DNA of 64,000 nucleotides from Corynebacterium lizhenjunii. GTDB taxonomy: Bacteria > Actinomycetota > Actinomycetes > Mycobacteriales > Mycobacteriaceae. The DNA lies in contig NZ_CP064954.1 of the NCBI RefSeq assembly GCF_011038655.2, forward strand, positions 1,550,001-1,614,000, in the 5' to 3' direction. The position numbers and the translations under genes were made by a program. This document shows, piece by piece, positions 28,020 to 38,281 of the stretch; the stretch's first letter is position 1; each line of letters starts with the position of its first letter. Below the pieces are notes generated by a model, which saw only the letters and a program-made list of their open reading frames with translations, did not search any database and was not told where the DNA came from.

Positions 28020-29396
28020 ATGTCCCAAGCTACAGCTCACTATGACCTGATTATTATTGGTGCCGGATCCGGTAATTCCATCCCAAGCCCCGAGTTTGAT
28101 GGCCTGTCGATTGCCATTATTGAAAAGGGCAAGTTTGGCGGGACGTGCATGAATGTTGGCTGCATTCCTACCAAGATGTACGTCTATGCTGCCGATGTCG
28201 CCTTAGCCGCCCGCGAGGCCTCCGCCCTGGGGGTCGATGCCCAGGTCAACTCCGTGCGCTGGGAAGCGATTGTGGATCGGGTTTTCACGCAGCGCATCGA
28301 CAAGATTGCTGCAGGCGGCGAGGCCTACCGCCGCGGGGAGGAAACCCCCAACATCACAGTCTATGACCAACATGCGCGCTTTATTGGACCTAAGACCATT
28401 GAGGTCGGCGGGCAGACCATTGCCGGGGGGCAGATTGTCATTGCTACCGGCTCCCGGCCGATTATTCCGGAGGTCTACGCCAACTCCGGGGTGAAGTTCT
28501 ACACCAATGAGGACATTATGCGCACCCCAACTCAGCCGCGCAGCCTCATTGTGGTGGGCGGCGGGTTCATTGCCATGGAGTTCGCCCACGTCTTTGACGG
28601 CCTGGGCACGCAGGTGACCATTGTCAACCGTTCCGAGAAGCTCCTGCGTTTTCTGGACCAGGACTTAGCGGAGCGCTTCAACCACGATGTCCGGCAGCGT
28701 TTCGATGTACGCATCGGCTCGGGCACCCAACTGGAAGAGACCCCTGACGGGGTGCGGCTGACCCTGGATACCGGAGAGGTTATCGAGGCCGAGGCCATCT
28801 TGGTCGCCACCGGCCGCCAGCCGAACGGGGATCAGATGAACCTTGCGGCAGGGGGCATCGGCATGCATGAAGATGGGCGGATTAAGGTAGACGAATTTGG
28901 GCGCACGGAGGCGCAGGGCGTGTGGGCGTTGGGGGATGTTAGCTCGCCGTACATGCTCAAGCACGTGGCCAATGCGGAGACTCGCGCGGTAGCGCACAAT
29001 CTTTTGCACCCAGAGTCCCTGCAGCCGATGCCGCACGACCTGGTGCCCTCCGCTGTCTTTACTCACCCGCAGATTGCCACTGTCGGCATGACCGAGCAAG
29101 AGGCCCGCGGCCAAGGCTTTGACGTTACGGTGAAGGTGCAAAACTACGGTGATGTGGCCTATGGCTGGGCGATGGAAGACAGCACCGGGGTATGCAAGCT
29201 GGTCGCAGACCGCGCCACCGGCCGCCTGCTGGGCGCACATTACTACGGTCCACAGGCATCGACGCTTATCCAGCAGATGATTACCGTAATGGCCTACGAC
29301 ATTGATCTGCGCGACTTTGCCCGCCGTCAATACTGGATTCACCCTGCCCTGCCTGAAGTGACAGAAAACGCTGTTCTAGGCCTTGATTTCGACTAA
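28020..29396 (+). CDS. mtr: Mycothione reductase
   Basis: This 458-residue flavoprotein disulfide reductase uses NADPH to regenerate mycothiol, the actinobacterial glutathione substitute. The FAD motif IIIGAGSGNSI and the redox pair in GGTCMNVGCIPTKM (Cys43, Cys48) are intact. IVVGGGFIAMEFAHVF is the NADPH motif, ALGDVSSPYMLKH the second FAD motif, and WIHPALPEVTENA the C-terminal His-Glu pair. The Ser-Gly-Asn after the GxG distinguishes Mtr from glutathione reductase. The ATG at 28020 follows AAAGGA; an adjacent TTG is less likely. Confidence 0.95.
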   Translation: MSQATAHYDLIIIGAGSGNSIPSPEFDGLSIAIIEKGKFGGTCMNVGCIPTKMYVYAADVALAAREASALGVDAQVNSVRWEAIVDRVFTQRIDKIAAGGEAYRRGEETPNITVYDQHARFIGPKTIEVGGQTIAGGQIVIATGSRPIIPEVYANSGVKFYTNEDIMRTPTQPRSLIVVGGGFIAMEFAHVFDGLGTQVTIVNRSEKLLRFLDQDLAERFNHDVRQRFDVRIGSGTQLEETPDGVRLTLDTGEVIEAEAILVATGRQPNGDQMNLAAGGIGMHEDGRIKVDEFGRTEAQGVWALGDVSSPYMLKHVANAETRAVAHNLLHPESLQPMPHDLVPSAVFTHPQIATVGMTEQEARGQGFDVTVKVQNYGDVAYGWAMEDSTGVCKLVADRATGRLLGAHYYGPQASTLIQQMITVMAYDIDLRDFARRQYWIHPALPEVTENAVLGLDFD

Positions 29397-29405
29397 ATCG
29401 CGTTA

Positions 29406-29421
29406 CGTGATAGAAATCACC
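29406..29421. promoter_or_regulatory. GlxR/CRP-type palindrome
   Basis: CGTGATAGAAATCACC contains GTGA-N6-TCAC, the core of the corynebacterial GlxR (cAMP receptor) site. It lies 10 bases after mtr and about 290 bases before the first secreted-protein gene, in an otherwise gene-free 313-base stretch. The target gene is inferred. Confidence 0.55.
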
Positions 29422-29709
29422 ACTACCCCCGTCACAATAACCACATCCGTAACAACTGCGATTTAACATCGGACTTTACCCTCCGCCTAGACCATTTCAC
29501 TACGGTAAAGACGGGGGGATTTTCCAGCAATCTAGCCAGCGTTTCACAGAATGACGTGCACTTTCTAACGGCTGCGGCTAAGGTTACTTGCGACACCGGC
29601 CCCAGCCGTTCGACCGGCGACCGAGTGTGAACCGGTAGCCCCGGCTGCCAGTAACACGAGGTTTCCAGCCTGGAAGCCTTGCCCGTACGACATTTAAGGA
29701 CTATTTGAT

Positions 29710-30225
29710 ATGCGTATTCGCAATGCAGCCATCGCTGGCGCAACCGCACTTACAGTCGCCTTTGGCGGCACCACCGTAGCTGTTGCTCAGGAAACCCCCG
29801 GCGGCTCCAACACCGCTCAGCAGAGCTCCGACCAAAACGACAAGAGCTCCTCCAAGGAGAGCCAGAGCTCCACAAACAACGAGCAGAGCTCCGCAAACAA
29901 CGACAAGGGTTCCGCAAAGCAGGAGAACAAGGGCTCTTCCGACAAGGGCACCGCCCCGACTGGCTCCGCCAAGACCGATGCTGACAAGAAGTCGGAGACC
30001 TCCTCCAAGATCGATGCTTGGCTGCAAAAGGACCAGCCGGCACAGGGTGTTGGCATCTTCGGTTCCTCCAAGGGTGCCGCTGCTGCTGAAGAGGACTTCA
30101 AGGAGCAGCCGAACTGGGCTAAGGCTTTCTACGGCCTGGGCATCGCTAGCCTGATCGCTACCGTTCTGGGCCTGGTTGTTGGCCCGATCCACAACTTCTT
30201 CGTCCACGGCCCGTCCTTCCGCTAA
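29710..30225 (+). CDS. Small secreted protein A of a tandem pair
   Basis: A 171-residue exported protein of unknown function. The signal peptide spans residues 1-27 (ending VAVAQ before ETPGG). A hydrophilic Ser/Gln/Asn/Lys-rich linker (about 28-95) follows, then GSAKTDADKK and SSKIDAWLQK. A C-terminal hydrophobic helix (YGLGIASLIATVLGLVVG) precedes the end HGPSFR. AAGGA precedes the ATG. Codons are strongly restricted (AAG, AAC, ATC, TTC, GGC), which suggests very high expression. The next gene is a paralogue with the same layout, 51 bases on. Confidence 0.85.
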   Translation: MRIRNAAIAGATALTVAFGGTTVAVAQETPGGSNTAQQSSDQNDKSSSKESQSSTNNEQSSANNDKGSAKQENKGSSDKGTAPTGSAKTDADKKSETSSKIDAWLQKDQPAQGVGIFGSSKGAAAAEEDFKEQPNWAKAFYGLGIASLIATVLGLVVGPIHNFFVHGPSFR

Positions 30226-30276
30226 TCGCAGCGACGACAACCCATCCCCACCTCTCCGAAAGGTCAAACTCCTATT

Positions 30277-30759
30277 ATGCGTAACTTCCGCACCGCAGCC
30301 GTCGCTGCAGCCACCGCTGTCGCTGTAGCTTTCTCCGGTACTGCCATCGCTTCTGCTGCTGACGCCGGCTCTTCCGACGCGAAGACCAACCAGTCCTCCA
30401 CTGAGAACAAGCAGTCCTCCAACGACAACCAGGCAACCGGCTCCGCTAAGACCGAGGGCGAGCAGTCCTCCAAGCCAAACGCTCAGTCCTCCACCGGCAA
30501 CGGCGGCACCACCCTCTCCTCCAAGATCGGCGCTGAGACCGATGCCCACAAGCTCGACAACAAGAACGACAAGGGCTACGTCACCGGCACCGACCTGTCC
30601 TCCAACAACCCGGACAACGGCAAGTGGGTCAACATCTGGTCTGGTGGCACCTACGCACTGGTGGGCACCGCCATCGCTGGCGCATTGATCGCCCTCTACA
30701 ACTACGCCGTCTACACCGGCCTTCTGCCGAACCACATCCTGGATTCGATCTTCCGCTAA
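30277..30759 (+). CDS. Small secreted protein B of a tandem pair
   Basis: A 160-residue paralogue of the preceding protein. The signal peptide (FSGTAIASAADAG) is followed by a Ser/Asn/Gln/Lys-rich linker, GSAKTEGEQS, LSSKIGAETD, a C-terminal hydrophobic helix (YALVGTAIAGALIALYNYAV) and the end LDSIFR. Both proteins finish with Phe-Arg. Codon use is as biased as in protein A. GAAAGG lies before the ATG. A strong terminator follows 90 bases later, so the pair forms one transcription unit. The layout suggests an abundant cell-envelope or outer-membrane-associated protein; the function is unknown. Confidence 0.85.
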   Translation: MRNFRTAAVAAATAVAVAFSGTAIASAADAGSSDAKTNQSSTENKQSSNDNQATGSAKTEGEQSSKPNAQSSTGNGGTTLSSKIGAETDAHKLDNKNDKGYVTGTDLSSNNPDNGKWVNIWSGGTYALVGTAIAGALIALYNYAVYTGLLPNHILDSIFR

Positions 30760-30852
30760 ACCGGCAGACCTTCTAAGCCAGAAGACCCGCAATCCCAGGA
30801 AGCGTTGCTAAGTCCACGGACCTAGTAGCGCACAACCTTGCGGCATAGAATA

Positions 30853-30885
30853 AAGCGCACCCCACACGGGGTGCGCTTCTTTTTT
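30853..30885 (+). terminator. Strong intrinsic terminator after the secreted pair
   Basis: GCGCACCCC and GGGGTGCGC form a perfect nine-base stem with an ACAC loop, followed by TTCTTTTTT. Confidence 0.92.
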
Positions 30886-30915
30886 ATCTCTGCGAGCTGG
30901 AGCTAGCGGCATCAG

Positions 30916-30985
30916 CAGCTAGCACGCGTCAGGATTCTAGCCGCCGTCGGCAGCTAGCCCGCGCCAGGCGACTACGCAGCGTCAG
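30916..30985. repeat. Degenerate 35-bp repeat between terminator and map
   Basis: CAGCTAGCACGCGTCAGG at 30916 recurs with two changes at 30951, a 35-base period. Further CTAG-containing fragments continue into the map 3' end. It lies at a convergent junction. Confidence 0.55.
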
Positions 30986-30989
30986 GAAT

Positions 30990-31859
30990 CTAGTCCTCGT
31001 CAGGCAGCGTGAGAATCTCTGCACCATCCTCTGTGATGACCAGGGTGTGCTCGAACTGCGCGCTAAACTTCCCGTCAGTGTTTTGCACAGTCCAGCCGTT
31101 GTCCCAAATCTCGTAGTCCAGATCGCCCAAGTTGATCATCGGCTCGATGGTCAGCGTCATGCCCGGCTCCAGGATGTTGCGATACGTGGTGTTCTCATAG
31201 TGCAACACCACTAAGCCATTGTGGAACGTGGGGCCAATTCCGTGGCCGGTGAAGTCCCGCACCACGTTGTAACCAAATCGGTTGGCGTAGGACTCAATCA
31301 CCCGACCAATCACGTTGATCTCGCGCCCTGGCTTCGCAGCCTTAATAGCGCGCAAGGTTGCCTCCTTGGTGCGCTCCACCAAAAGGCGGTGTTCCTCAGC
31401 CACATTGCCAGCCAGGAAGGTGGCATTGCAGTCGCCGTGCACACCGTGTTTGAAGGCCGTGACGTCGATATTAACAATGTCCCCATCCTGGATAACTGTG
31501 CTATCCGGGATGCCATGGCACACAATCTCATTGAGAGAAATGCACACGGACTTGGGGAAATGCAAGTACCCCAGGTCGGAGGGGTAGGCGCCATGGTCGC
31601 ACATGTACTCGTGGGCTACCCGGTCGATCTCATCGGTGGTCACCCCTGGGGCCACCGCAGCGCCAGCCACCTTCAAGGCATTGGCAGCAATGCGCGAGGT
31701 CTCCCGCATCGCCTCGATAACCTCCGGTGTCTGGACAAAGGGCTCCCCGATGTTTTCTTGTGCGCTGTCCTTCCACACGTACTCTGGGCGCTCGATGTGC
31801 TTGGGCACCGTGCGTACAGGAGTAGGCGTTCCGGGGGTCAGCATTCCGCGATTAGTCAT
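30990..31859 (-). CDS. map: Methionine aminopeptidase, type I
   Basis: A 289-residue metalloprotease removing initiator methionine. It has the actinobacterial N-terminal extension ([20 protein letters not shown]). Metal ligands appear in [42 protein letters not shown] and [11 protein letters not shown]. The ATG at 31859 is chosen since homologues begin a few residues before [10 protein letters not shown]. Upstream in-frame starts at 31868 or 31913 are possible. It follows the lipoprotein PBP gene, the order seen in mycobacteria. Confidence 0.93.
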   Translation of the reverse strand: MTNRGMLTPGTPTPVRTVPKHIERPEYVWKDSAQENIGEPFVQTPEVIEAMRETSRIAANALKVAGAAVAPGVTTDEIDRVAHEYMCDHGAYPSDLGYLHFPKSVCISLNEIVCHGIPDSTVIQDGDIVNIDVTAFKHGVHGDCNATFLAGNVAEEHRLLVERTKEATLRAIKAAKPGREINVIGRVIESYANRFGYNVVRDFTGHGIGPTFHNGLVVLHYENTTYRNILEPGMTLTIEPMINLGDLDYEIWDNGWTVQNTDGKFSAQFEHTLVITEDGAEILTLPDED

Positions 31860-31949
31860 AGCCACCATGGTAACCGTCCCGCACGCCACTTCTCCCGGCG
31901 GGGTAAGGCTCACCCGGGATTGCGACTCAAGGTCCCGCCCTGCCGGGAT

Positions 31950-33740
31950 TTAAAGCCCGGGGTTAGGGCGGGAGCGCAAGTCATCCAGGGTGCGGAAGAA
32001 GTGATCCGTCAACGCCACGGAGGTCTCCGATCCGCCCCCCAGGACCACCAGGGTGGCAAAAGCAATGTCATCATCACGGAAACCGGTAAACCACGCGTGG
32101 GAACCACCGGTAATTTCGGCCTCACCGGTCTTGCCGTAAATCTCCCCGCCGGCTCGCATGCCCGCAGCAGTACCGCTGGTTACAGTAGAGCGCATCATGG
32201 TGCGCAGATTTTCAATCACGTGCGGGGCGGGGCCGTCAATCTCCTCTGAGGGGGTGGTCTTCTCCCCCGCAATCAGCCGCGGCACCGGACGCACACCTGC
32301 AGCCACCGTGGAAGACACCAGCGCCATCCCAAAGGGGCTGACCAAGTCCAGGCCCTGACCATAACCGGCCTCCGTGCGCTCAAGCGGCGTCTCGCCTTCC
32401 GGCACTGAGCCAGTCACGGTGGTCAAACCCGGGATGTCATAGTCAATCCCTAAACCAAAACGCTTGGCCTCCTGTTTGAGCTCACCTTGCTCCAGCCGGG
32501 TAGAAATATCTGCAAACGTGGTGTTGCAGGAACGCGCAAAGGCCTGCTCTAGCGGCACCGAGCCCAATCCGAAGCCATTGTAGTTTGTCACCACGCGCCC
32601 GTAGAGGTTCATGGTTCCCGGGCAGGGCACGATGGAACCAGAGTCAAGGCCTTGCTTGTCTATACCCGCTCCTGCCGTAAGAATCTTAAACACCGAACCC
32701 GGCGGGAACTGCCCACTTAGCGCCAGGTCGCCACGCTTATCGGCCGCAGCCGTCTGTGCCACCGCCAGAATTTCCCCGGTTGACGGGCGCATGGCCACAA
32801 TCATTGCCTCGGAATCTGCCCGCAGGTTTACCGCGGCCTCAGCTGCGCGCTGCACGTTGTAGTCCAGGCCCACCCGAATGGCCGGGGAAGGCTGGGCTGC
32901 GTGATACTCGATATCGGTCAACGACGCACCGTTTTCATTAACCACCGCCACACGCCAGCCGTTTGTCCCATCCAAACGGTCCGCAACGAGAGTGCGCACG
33001 CGGGACAAAATATCAGTGGCAAAGCCTTCCTCCCGCACCGTCAGCGCCGGTTCCTCGTTAAATCGCACGCCCGCAAGCCCCAGGGCCATGACCTCGCGCT
33101 CAACGGCATCGTCATAGAGCCCAACGGAGTAGACACCTGAGGCCTTTGCCAGGGCATCGGCAAGCTCGGCGGGATCCTGGGCCACCAGGGGGGCTAAGGC
33201 GGCGGCGACCCGGGCGGTATCAGCAGACTTAGTATCCACCAGCAAGCGGTACTGCAGGCCGGGGGTGAGCAGCTCCACCCCATCGGAACTAACCACTGAG
33301 GCCCGCTCAGCAGCGACCGGGCGCAACTCCAAGTGCTGGTGCGCGCCTAAGCGCGGGTGCAGCACCGAAGGCTGCCAGTCCACCGTCCATTCCTGCCCCT
33401 GCTTGGTCAACACTGCCGATGCCTCATAGTCCAGCGTCCGCTGCCGCGGCAGCATCCAACGCACCGTGTAATGCGCCGTAGCCAGGGATTCCTGCTGCTC
33501 TACGCGGTCGAGCTCGATGTCCACGCTCTCAGCTTGCAGGCCGCTAAAGGTGGCCTCGACAACCTCGGTGGCCTGGGCAGGCTGTGAGACCACCTGGCCC
33601 AGGGCCTCCATGTCCCGCTGCTCCAGCGCCTGGGCAAATTGCTGCGCCACCGGCTGCGCAGAAGGCGGCTTAGGCGTACACGCGACAAGCGCCGTCGTAG
33701 CCAGCGCCGTCGCGCACACCAAAGCCGCCATCTTTTTCAT
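31950..33740 (-). CDS. Lipoprotein penicillin-binding protein (PbpLipo-like transpeptidase)
   Basis: This is a 596-residue lipid-anchored transpeptidase. The lipobox LVAC places the anchor at Cys21. An NTF2-like MecA-type domain (about 25-130) and a dimerisation region precede the catalytic domain. That domain has all three motifs: Ser349-Val-Phe-Lys352, Ser404-Cys-Asn406 and Lys537-Thr-Gly. It should cross-link peptidoglycan outside the membrane and bind beta-lactams. It matches the mycobacterial PbpLipo position between map and ispG. A near-copy of the 17-base word (33150-33166) encodes part of residues 190-196. Confidence 0.92.
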   Translation of the reverse strand: MKKMAALVCATALATTALVACTPKPPSAQPVAQQFAQALEQRDMEALGQVVSQPAQATEVVEATFSGLQAESVDIELDRVEQQESLATAHYTVRWMLPRQRTLDYEASAVLTKQGQEWTVDWQPSVLHPRLGAHQHLELRPVAAERASVVSSDGVELLTPGLQYRLLVDTKSADTARVAAALAPLVAQDPAELADALAKASGVYSVGLYDDAVEREVMALGLAGVRFNEEPALTVREEGFATDILSRVRTLVADRLDGTNGWRVAVVNENGASLTDIEYHAAQPSPAIRVGLDYNVQRAAEAAVNLRADSEAMIVAMRPSTGEILAVAQTAAADKRGDLALSGQFPPGSVFKILTAGAGIDKQGLDSGSIVPCPGTMNLYGRVVTNYNGFGLGSVPLEQAFARSCNTTFADISTRLEQGELKQEAKRFGLGIDYDIPGLTTVTGSVPEGETPLERTEAGYGQGLDLVSPFGMALVSSTVAAGVRPVPRLIAGEKTTPSEEIDGPAPHVIENLRTMMRSTVTSGTAAGMRAGGEIYGKTGEAEITGGSHAWFTGFRDDDIAFATLVVLGGGSETSVALTDHFFRTLDDLRSRPNPGL

Positions 33741-33848
33741 GCCTCAACACCCTAATCGCGCATGAGCGAAACCCCGGGAGGCGCGCAGTATAGCCGCAGT
33801 CTTGCCAGGGCGTTGCCAGGTTAGCGGGCGCCACGGCGGGTCACGGGC

Positions 33849-35012
33849 CTATTTAGTGACGCGGACCTCGGCCTTGGCACCTTCGACCGCCTCCAGGCCC
33901 TCTTCCTCAGCAATGCGCATGGCCTCTTCAATCAGGGTTTGAACAATCTGCGACTCCGGCACAGTCTTGACCACTTCGCCCTTGACAAAGATCTGTCCCT
34001 TACCATTGCCTGATGCCACGCCCAAGTCGGCATCGCGGGCCTCGCCCGGGCCATTGACCACGCAGCCCATGACGGCCACCCGCAGCGGGAACTCCATGCC
34101 CTCCAAACCGGCGGTAACTTCTTCCGCCAGCTTGTACACGTCCACCTGAGCGCGGCCACACGAGGGGCAAGAAACAATCTCCAGCTTGCGGGGGCGCAGG
34201 TTTAACGCCTGCAGAATCTGGTCACCGACCTTGATTTCTTCGACCGGGTCCGCGGACAAGGACACACGGATGGTATCCCCAATGCCCTCCGAAAGCAGCG
34301 CGCCAAAAGCCACCGAGGACTTGATAGTGCCCATGAACTTCGGGCCCGCCTCCGTCACCCCCAAGTGCAGCGGGTAATCAGTCTGGGCAGCTAGCTGGCG
34401 GTAGGCCTCCACCATCAATACCGGGTCAGAGTGCTTCACCGAAATGGCGATGTCGCCGTATCCGTGCTCTTCAAACAGGCTGGCCTCCCACATGGCGGAC
34501 TCCACCAGCGCTTCCGGCGTGGCCTTGCCGTACTTCTCTAGCAGGCGCTTATCCAAGGAGCCACCGTTGACGCCAATGCGGATGGGAATGCCAGCGTCCC
34601 CGGCCGCCCTTGCCACCTCTTTAACGCGGCCATCGAATTCCTTAATGTTGCCCGGATTCACGCGGATGGCCGCGCAACCCGCGTCAATGGCCTGGAAAAT
34701 GTACTTAGGCTGGAAGTGAATATCCGCAATCACCGGAATGGGCGACTTCTTCGCAATAGCCGGGAGGGCTTCTGCGTCTACAGTCTTGGGGCACGCCACG
34801 CGCACAATATCGCAGCCCGTGGCGGTGAGCTGAGCAATCTGCTGCAGCGTCGCGTTGACATCATGGGTTTTGGTGGTAGTCATGGACTGCACGGAAATGG
34901 GGTGCTCCGAACCCACTCCCACCGGGCCCACAAAAAGTTGCCGCGTCTTCCTGCGCGGAGCCAGCGTGGGGGCGGGACCTTCGGGCATACCTAGGCCGAT
35001 GGCGGTAGACAT
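33849..35012 (-). CDS. ispG: 4-hydroxy-3-methylbut-2-enyl diphosphate synthase (flavodoxin/ferredoxin)
   Basis: This 387-residue 4Fe-4S enzyme makes HMBDP in the MEP pathway of isoprenoid synthesis. The TIM-barrel half contains [20 protein letters not shown]. The cluster cysteines appear in [14 protein letters not shown] and [16 protein letters not shown]. It is encoded with rip1 and dxr, another MEP-pathway gene, as in other Corynebacteriales. Confidence 0.96.
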   Translation of the reverse strand: MSTAIGLGMPEGPAPTLAPRRKTRQLFVGPVGVGSEHPISVQSMTTTKTHDVNATLQQIAQLTATGCDIVRVACPKTVDAEALPAIAKKSPIPVIADIHFQPKYIFQAIDAGCAAIRVNPGNIKEFDGRVKEVARAAGDAGIPIRIGVNGGSLDKRLLEKYGKATPEALVESAMWEASLFEEHGYGDIAISVKHSDPVLMVEAYRQLAAQTDYPLHLGVTEAGPKFMGTIKSSVAFGALLSEGIGDTIRVSLSADPVEEIKVGDQILQALNLRPRKLEIVSCPSCGRAQVDVYKLAEEVTAGLEGMEFPLRVAVMGCVVNGPGEARDADLGVASGNGKGQIFVKGEVVKTVPESQIVQTLIEEAMRIAEEEGLEAVEGAKAEVRVTK

Positions 35013-35081
35013 TCACACTCCTAGAAATCAAGGGCACTCAAGCCGCAGACACAACAGTCGCAGCATCACTCACACTCTACG

Positions 35082-36293
35082 CTAGCCAAACAACCTAATG
35101 GGGTTGACCACGTCCGCCAGGATCACCAGCGCACCAAAGCCCATAAGCAACGCCGCCATCACGTAGGTGACCGGCATCAGGCCCCGATAATCGGCCGGGC
35201 CCAGCGCAGGCCTACCGCGCAGGCGACGGATGGCATCACGAATCTTCTCATAAATCACCACCGCAATGTGACCGCCGTCGAAAGGCGGCAGCGGAATGAG
35301 ATTGAACAACGCCAAGAAGTAGTTCAGCGACGCCAACATCATAAAGAACGCGGGCCACAGGCTGCGCTCCACCAGCTCCCCGCCCACGCGGGACGCACCG
35401 ACCACCGACATCGGGGAATCATCCGCCCGCTCGGAGCCAAAAACAGCGGCGACCACTCCCGGCACCTTCGCCGGTAGTTTGATTATCGCCTCTACCGTGG
35501 ACTTGGCCATATCCCAAGAAAACGCTGCCGTAGCCGGGACCACCGTGGACCAATCATGCTGAACCATCACATCTACTGGGGCTGAAGCCACGCCGATAGA
35601 ACCGACGTCTACGGCCGGGCCCCCTGGCGAGGAGGGGCGCTCGACGGCATCGACAAGCACCGGCAGCTCCAACTGGCTACCTTGGCGCTCGATGCCCAGG
35701 GTGACCGTCTGGCCAGGCATAGTCAGGATGCGCTCGCGCAGCTCCACAAAATCAGCGACGGGCTCCCCATTAACCGCCGTGATAATGTCCCCAGGGCGCA
35801 CCCCGGCCACAGCCGCCGGGCCTGCGCCCTGACACGGCGCCAAGGAGCCATCAGCCAGCACATCCGCGGTACACATGGTTTCGCCTACTCGCGCGCGGAC
35901 ATCAGCATGCGGATCCGGCAGGCCAGCATTCAATCCAACGCCAACGAGGATGGCAAAACCCAACATGACATTGACGGCCACCCCGCCGGAGAGCACCACA
36001 ATGCGCTGCCAAGCGGGCTTGGCATACATGGCGTGCGGCGCCTCCTCAGCGCTGAGCTCATCTTGCGCCGTCATGCCCGCAATATCGCAAAACCCACCCA
36101 CTGGCAGCGCCGCCAGGGAATACTCCGTGTCACCGCGCTTAAACGCCGCAACTTTGGGGCCAAAACCAATAGAGAAGCGGCGCACCCGCATGCCAAATGC
36201 GCGCGCGGTGTACATATGCCCTGCCTCATGCAAAGCGATAGTCAGCCCAATGCCTAAGGCGAACAAGACGATACCGGCAACGTGTGCCATCAA
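35082..36293 (-). CDS. rip1: Site-2 intramembrane metalloprotease Rip1/RseP
   Basis: A 403-residue zinc protease that cuts anti-sigma factors and other membrane proteins within the bilayer. The catalytic HEAGH is at residues 22-26 in the first helix. A PDZ domain (GVRPGDIITAVNGEPV) lies in the middle, and LIPLPPFDGGHIAV in the third helix supplies the Asp ligand. Membrane segments occur at the N-terminus, after residue 95, and in the C-terminal third. It is placed between dxr and ispG as in mycobacteria, where it controls envelope stress sigma factors. Confidence 0.94.
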   Translation of the reverse strand: MMAHVAGIVLFALGIGLTIALHEAGHMYTARAFGMRVRRFSIGFGPKVAAFKRGDTEYSLAALPVGGFCDIAGMTAQDELSAEEAPHAMYAKPAWQRIVVLSGGVAVNVMLGFAILVGVGLNAGLPDPHADVRARVGETMCTADVLADGSLAPCQGAGPAAVAGVRPGDIITAVNGEPVADFVELRERILTMPGQTVTLGIERQGSQLELPVLVDAVERPSSPGGPAVDVGSIGVASAPVDVMVQHDWSTVVPATAAFSWDMAKSTVEAIIKLPAKVPGVVAAVFGSERADDSPMSVVGASRVGGELVERSLWPAFFMMLASLNYFLALFNLIPLPPFDGGHIAVVIYEKIRDAIRRLRGRPALGPADYRGLMPVTYVMAALLMGFGALVILADVVNPIRLFG

Positions 36294-36390
36294 TTACCTA
36301 CCAATTCTGATACTGCCATGTAGTGCCGGAGCCTTGAGGCGACCGTGATGGATAGCGGAGTGCGTAGCTGGGGGCGCAGACCGCTAAAGC

Positions 36391-37560
36391 TTACGTGGCG
36401 AGGGTGCGCAGGTGGGCATCGGCCAGCTCACGCGCCTGCTGCTCCACCTCCAACACCGCATCCAAGTCCGCGAACTGAGCCCGCGGGCCACCAATGGCGT
36501 CCAGCCGCTCCATCACGTGGGCAACCGTATCCACAATCTGCGGGAAAGCAATACGCCCAGCAAGGAAGGCCTCCGCCGCCTGCTCATTCGCGGCGTTATA
36601 AATCACCCCGGTGCCTGCTGCGGCCGCAACCCGGGCGAGCTCCACAGCGGGGAAATTGGCGTCATCGACCGCCTCAAAAGTCCAGGTGTGCGCCTGGCTA
36701 AAGTCTAGAGCCGGTTGCGCGGCGGGCACCCGGTGCGGCCAATCCAAGGCCAAGGAAATGGGCAGCTTCATCGACGGCGGGGAGGCCTGCGCCATGGTGC
36801 ACCCATCAACGAAGGTGGCCATGGAATGGACAATCGACTGCGGGTGAACCACCACGTCAATGTCCTGCGGGTCCACGTCGAAGAGCAAGGTGGCCTCGAT
36901 AAGCTCCAGGCCCTTATTGACCAATGTGGCGGAATTCAGCGTATTCATCTGCCCCATGGACCACGTGGGGTGCTGGGCAGCCTGCTGCGGGGTGACCTCC
37001 CACATTTGTTCCCGGGTCCAGCCCCTAAAGGGCCCTCCAGAGGCTGTGAGCACCAGCCTAGACAGTTCTTGCCGATGCCCCGCCATCAGCGCCTGTGCCA
37101 TCGCCGAATGCTCCGAGTCCACAGGGATAAGCTGACCTTCGCGCGCGGCAGCCAGCACCAGCGCCCCTCCCGCCACCAGAGACTCTTTATTGGCCAATGC
37201 CAAATAAGCGCCAGACTCCAAAGCGGCCATGGTCGCCGCCAATCCGCGCGAGCCCACCAGGCCGTTGAGCACAGTGTCCGCCGCAACATCCTGAGTGAGG
37301 GCCACCGCTGCGTCCGCCCCGCTGCGCACCGGGCCGCCCAATGCTGCGGAGACCTCCTCTGCAGCCTCGACGTTAGCCACGGCCACGTGGTCATACGAAA
37401 GATTGAAAGCCCGGGCTTGGTCAATGATCAACGCCGGGTTGGCCCCGCCGGCCGCAATGCCCACCACGCGGAATTTATCCGGGTTATCAGCAATAAGCTC
37501 CAGGGCTTGGGTGCCAATGGACCCGGTGGAACCGAGAATAAGGATGCTCTTCACACTCAC
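36391..37560 (-). CDS. dxr: 1-deoxy-D-xylulose 5-phosphate reductoisomerase
   Basis: A 389-residue NADPH-dependent enzyme of the MEP pathway, the target of fosmidomycin. The Rossmann motif [13 protein letters not shown] lies at residues 7-19. Substrate and metal contacts are [15 protein letters not shown] and [10 protein letters not shown], and [12 protein letters not shown] lies in the C-terminal domain. It is divergent from the DUF2631 gene, with TATCCTAAT-like promoter sequence between them. Confidence 0.96.
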   Translation of the reverse strand: MSVKSILILGSTGSIGTQALELIADNPDKFRVVGIAAGGANPALIIDQARAFNLSYDHVAVANVEAAEEVSAALGGPVRSGADAAVALTQDVAADTVLNGLVGSRGLAATMAALESGAYLALANKESLVAGGALVLAAAREGQLIPVDSEHSAMAQALMAGHRQELSRLVLTASGGPFRGWTREQMWEVTPQQAAQHPTWSMGQMNTLNSATLVNKGLELIEATLLFDVDPQDIDVVVHPQSIVHSMATFVDGCTMAQASPPSMKLPISLALDWPHRVPAAQPALDFSQAHTWTFEAVDDANFPAVELARVAAAAGTGVIYNAANEQAAEAFLAGRIAFPQIVDTVAHVMERLDAIGGPRAQFADLDAVLEVEQQARELADAHLRTLAT

Positions 37561-37678
37561 GGCTCTACCCTAGCGCACCGGCTCGCCGCACGGGTGGGGG
37601 TATCTAATCGCTTCGCGGCCCGGGATGGACTATCCTAATGGGGAGAAAAATTAGGCACGCACACGCGAAGGAGAGCAA

Positions 37679-38134
37679 GTGTCTTCCCACAAGCTGACCC
37701 CCGAGGTCTACGACGGCGTTTCCACCGAAGACGTACCATCCGCAGCATTCGGCTGGTCTCGCACCTCACGCAAGGGCGTCCAGATAGCCGGCTGGATTTC
37801 CGTCTTCGTCCTGTTGATGTACAACTTCGGTAACCACCGGGGCCACGTTGAGACCGTATTCCTGGCTGTCTTCACCGTCGTCATCACCCTGGGCCTGCTC
37901 ATCCACCTCTTCCAGCCCAAGATGCCGCAGGTGCGCACCCTCACCGCCCGCAACAAGCCGGCCGGCCACCAGGAACCCGAGTGGGCCTACGAGCAAAAGA
38001 CCCTGGGCAACGTCTACGCAGAGCTTAGCGATGCCGAGCTGCGTGCCCTCAACATCGACCCCGCCCGCGTTGCACACCTGCGCAACCAGGACGGCGCAGT
38101 GGCCAGCTCCACCGCAAAGCACGCGCTGCACTAA
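37679..38134 (+). CDS. DUF2631 membrane protein
   Basis: A 151-residue protein with two membrane helices (VQIAGWISVFVLLMYNFGN and VFLAVFTVVITLGLLIHLF) between a polar N-terminus with VSTEDVPSAAFGW and a soluble tail. This is the layout of the actinobacterial DUF2631 family of unknown function. The GTG at 37679 follows GAAGGAGAG, a strong ribosome binding site. It is encoded next to dxr, as is common in the order. Confidence 0.85.
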   Translation: MSSHKLTPEVYDGVSTEDVPSAAFGWSRTSRKGVQIAGWISVFVLLMYNFGNHRGHVETVFLAVFTVVITLGLLIHLFQPKMPQVRTLTARNKPAGHQEPEWAYEQKTLGNVYAELSDAELRALNIDPARVAHLRNQDGAVASSTAKHALH

Positions 38135-38192
38135 TCTCCCCCTCCTTCGGAAGGCCCCGGCGACTGCCACGCACAAGCCTTCCACAACACGA

Positions 38193-38228
38193 AAACCGGT
38201 GCTTCCCCATGACGGGAAGTACCGGTTT
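38193..38228 (+). terminator. Bidirectional terminator between DUF2631 gene and rlmN
   Basis: AAACCGGT-G-CTTCCC pairs with GGGAAG-T-ACCGGTTT around a short loop, 60 bases after the stop. T-rich sequence follows on the plus strand and A-rich sequence precedes it. Confidence 0.75.
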
Positions 38229-38281
38229 AGTCGTTTTCGCCTGCAGTCTACAGTGCAGTAGCCTCCGGTGCGGCAGTAGAG

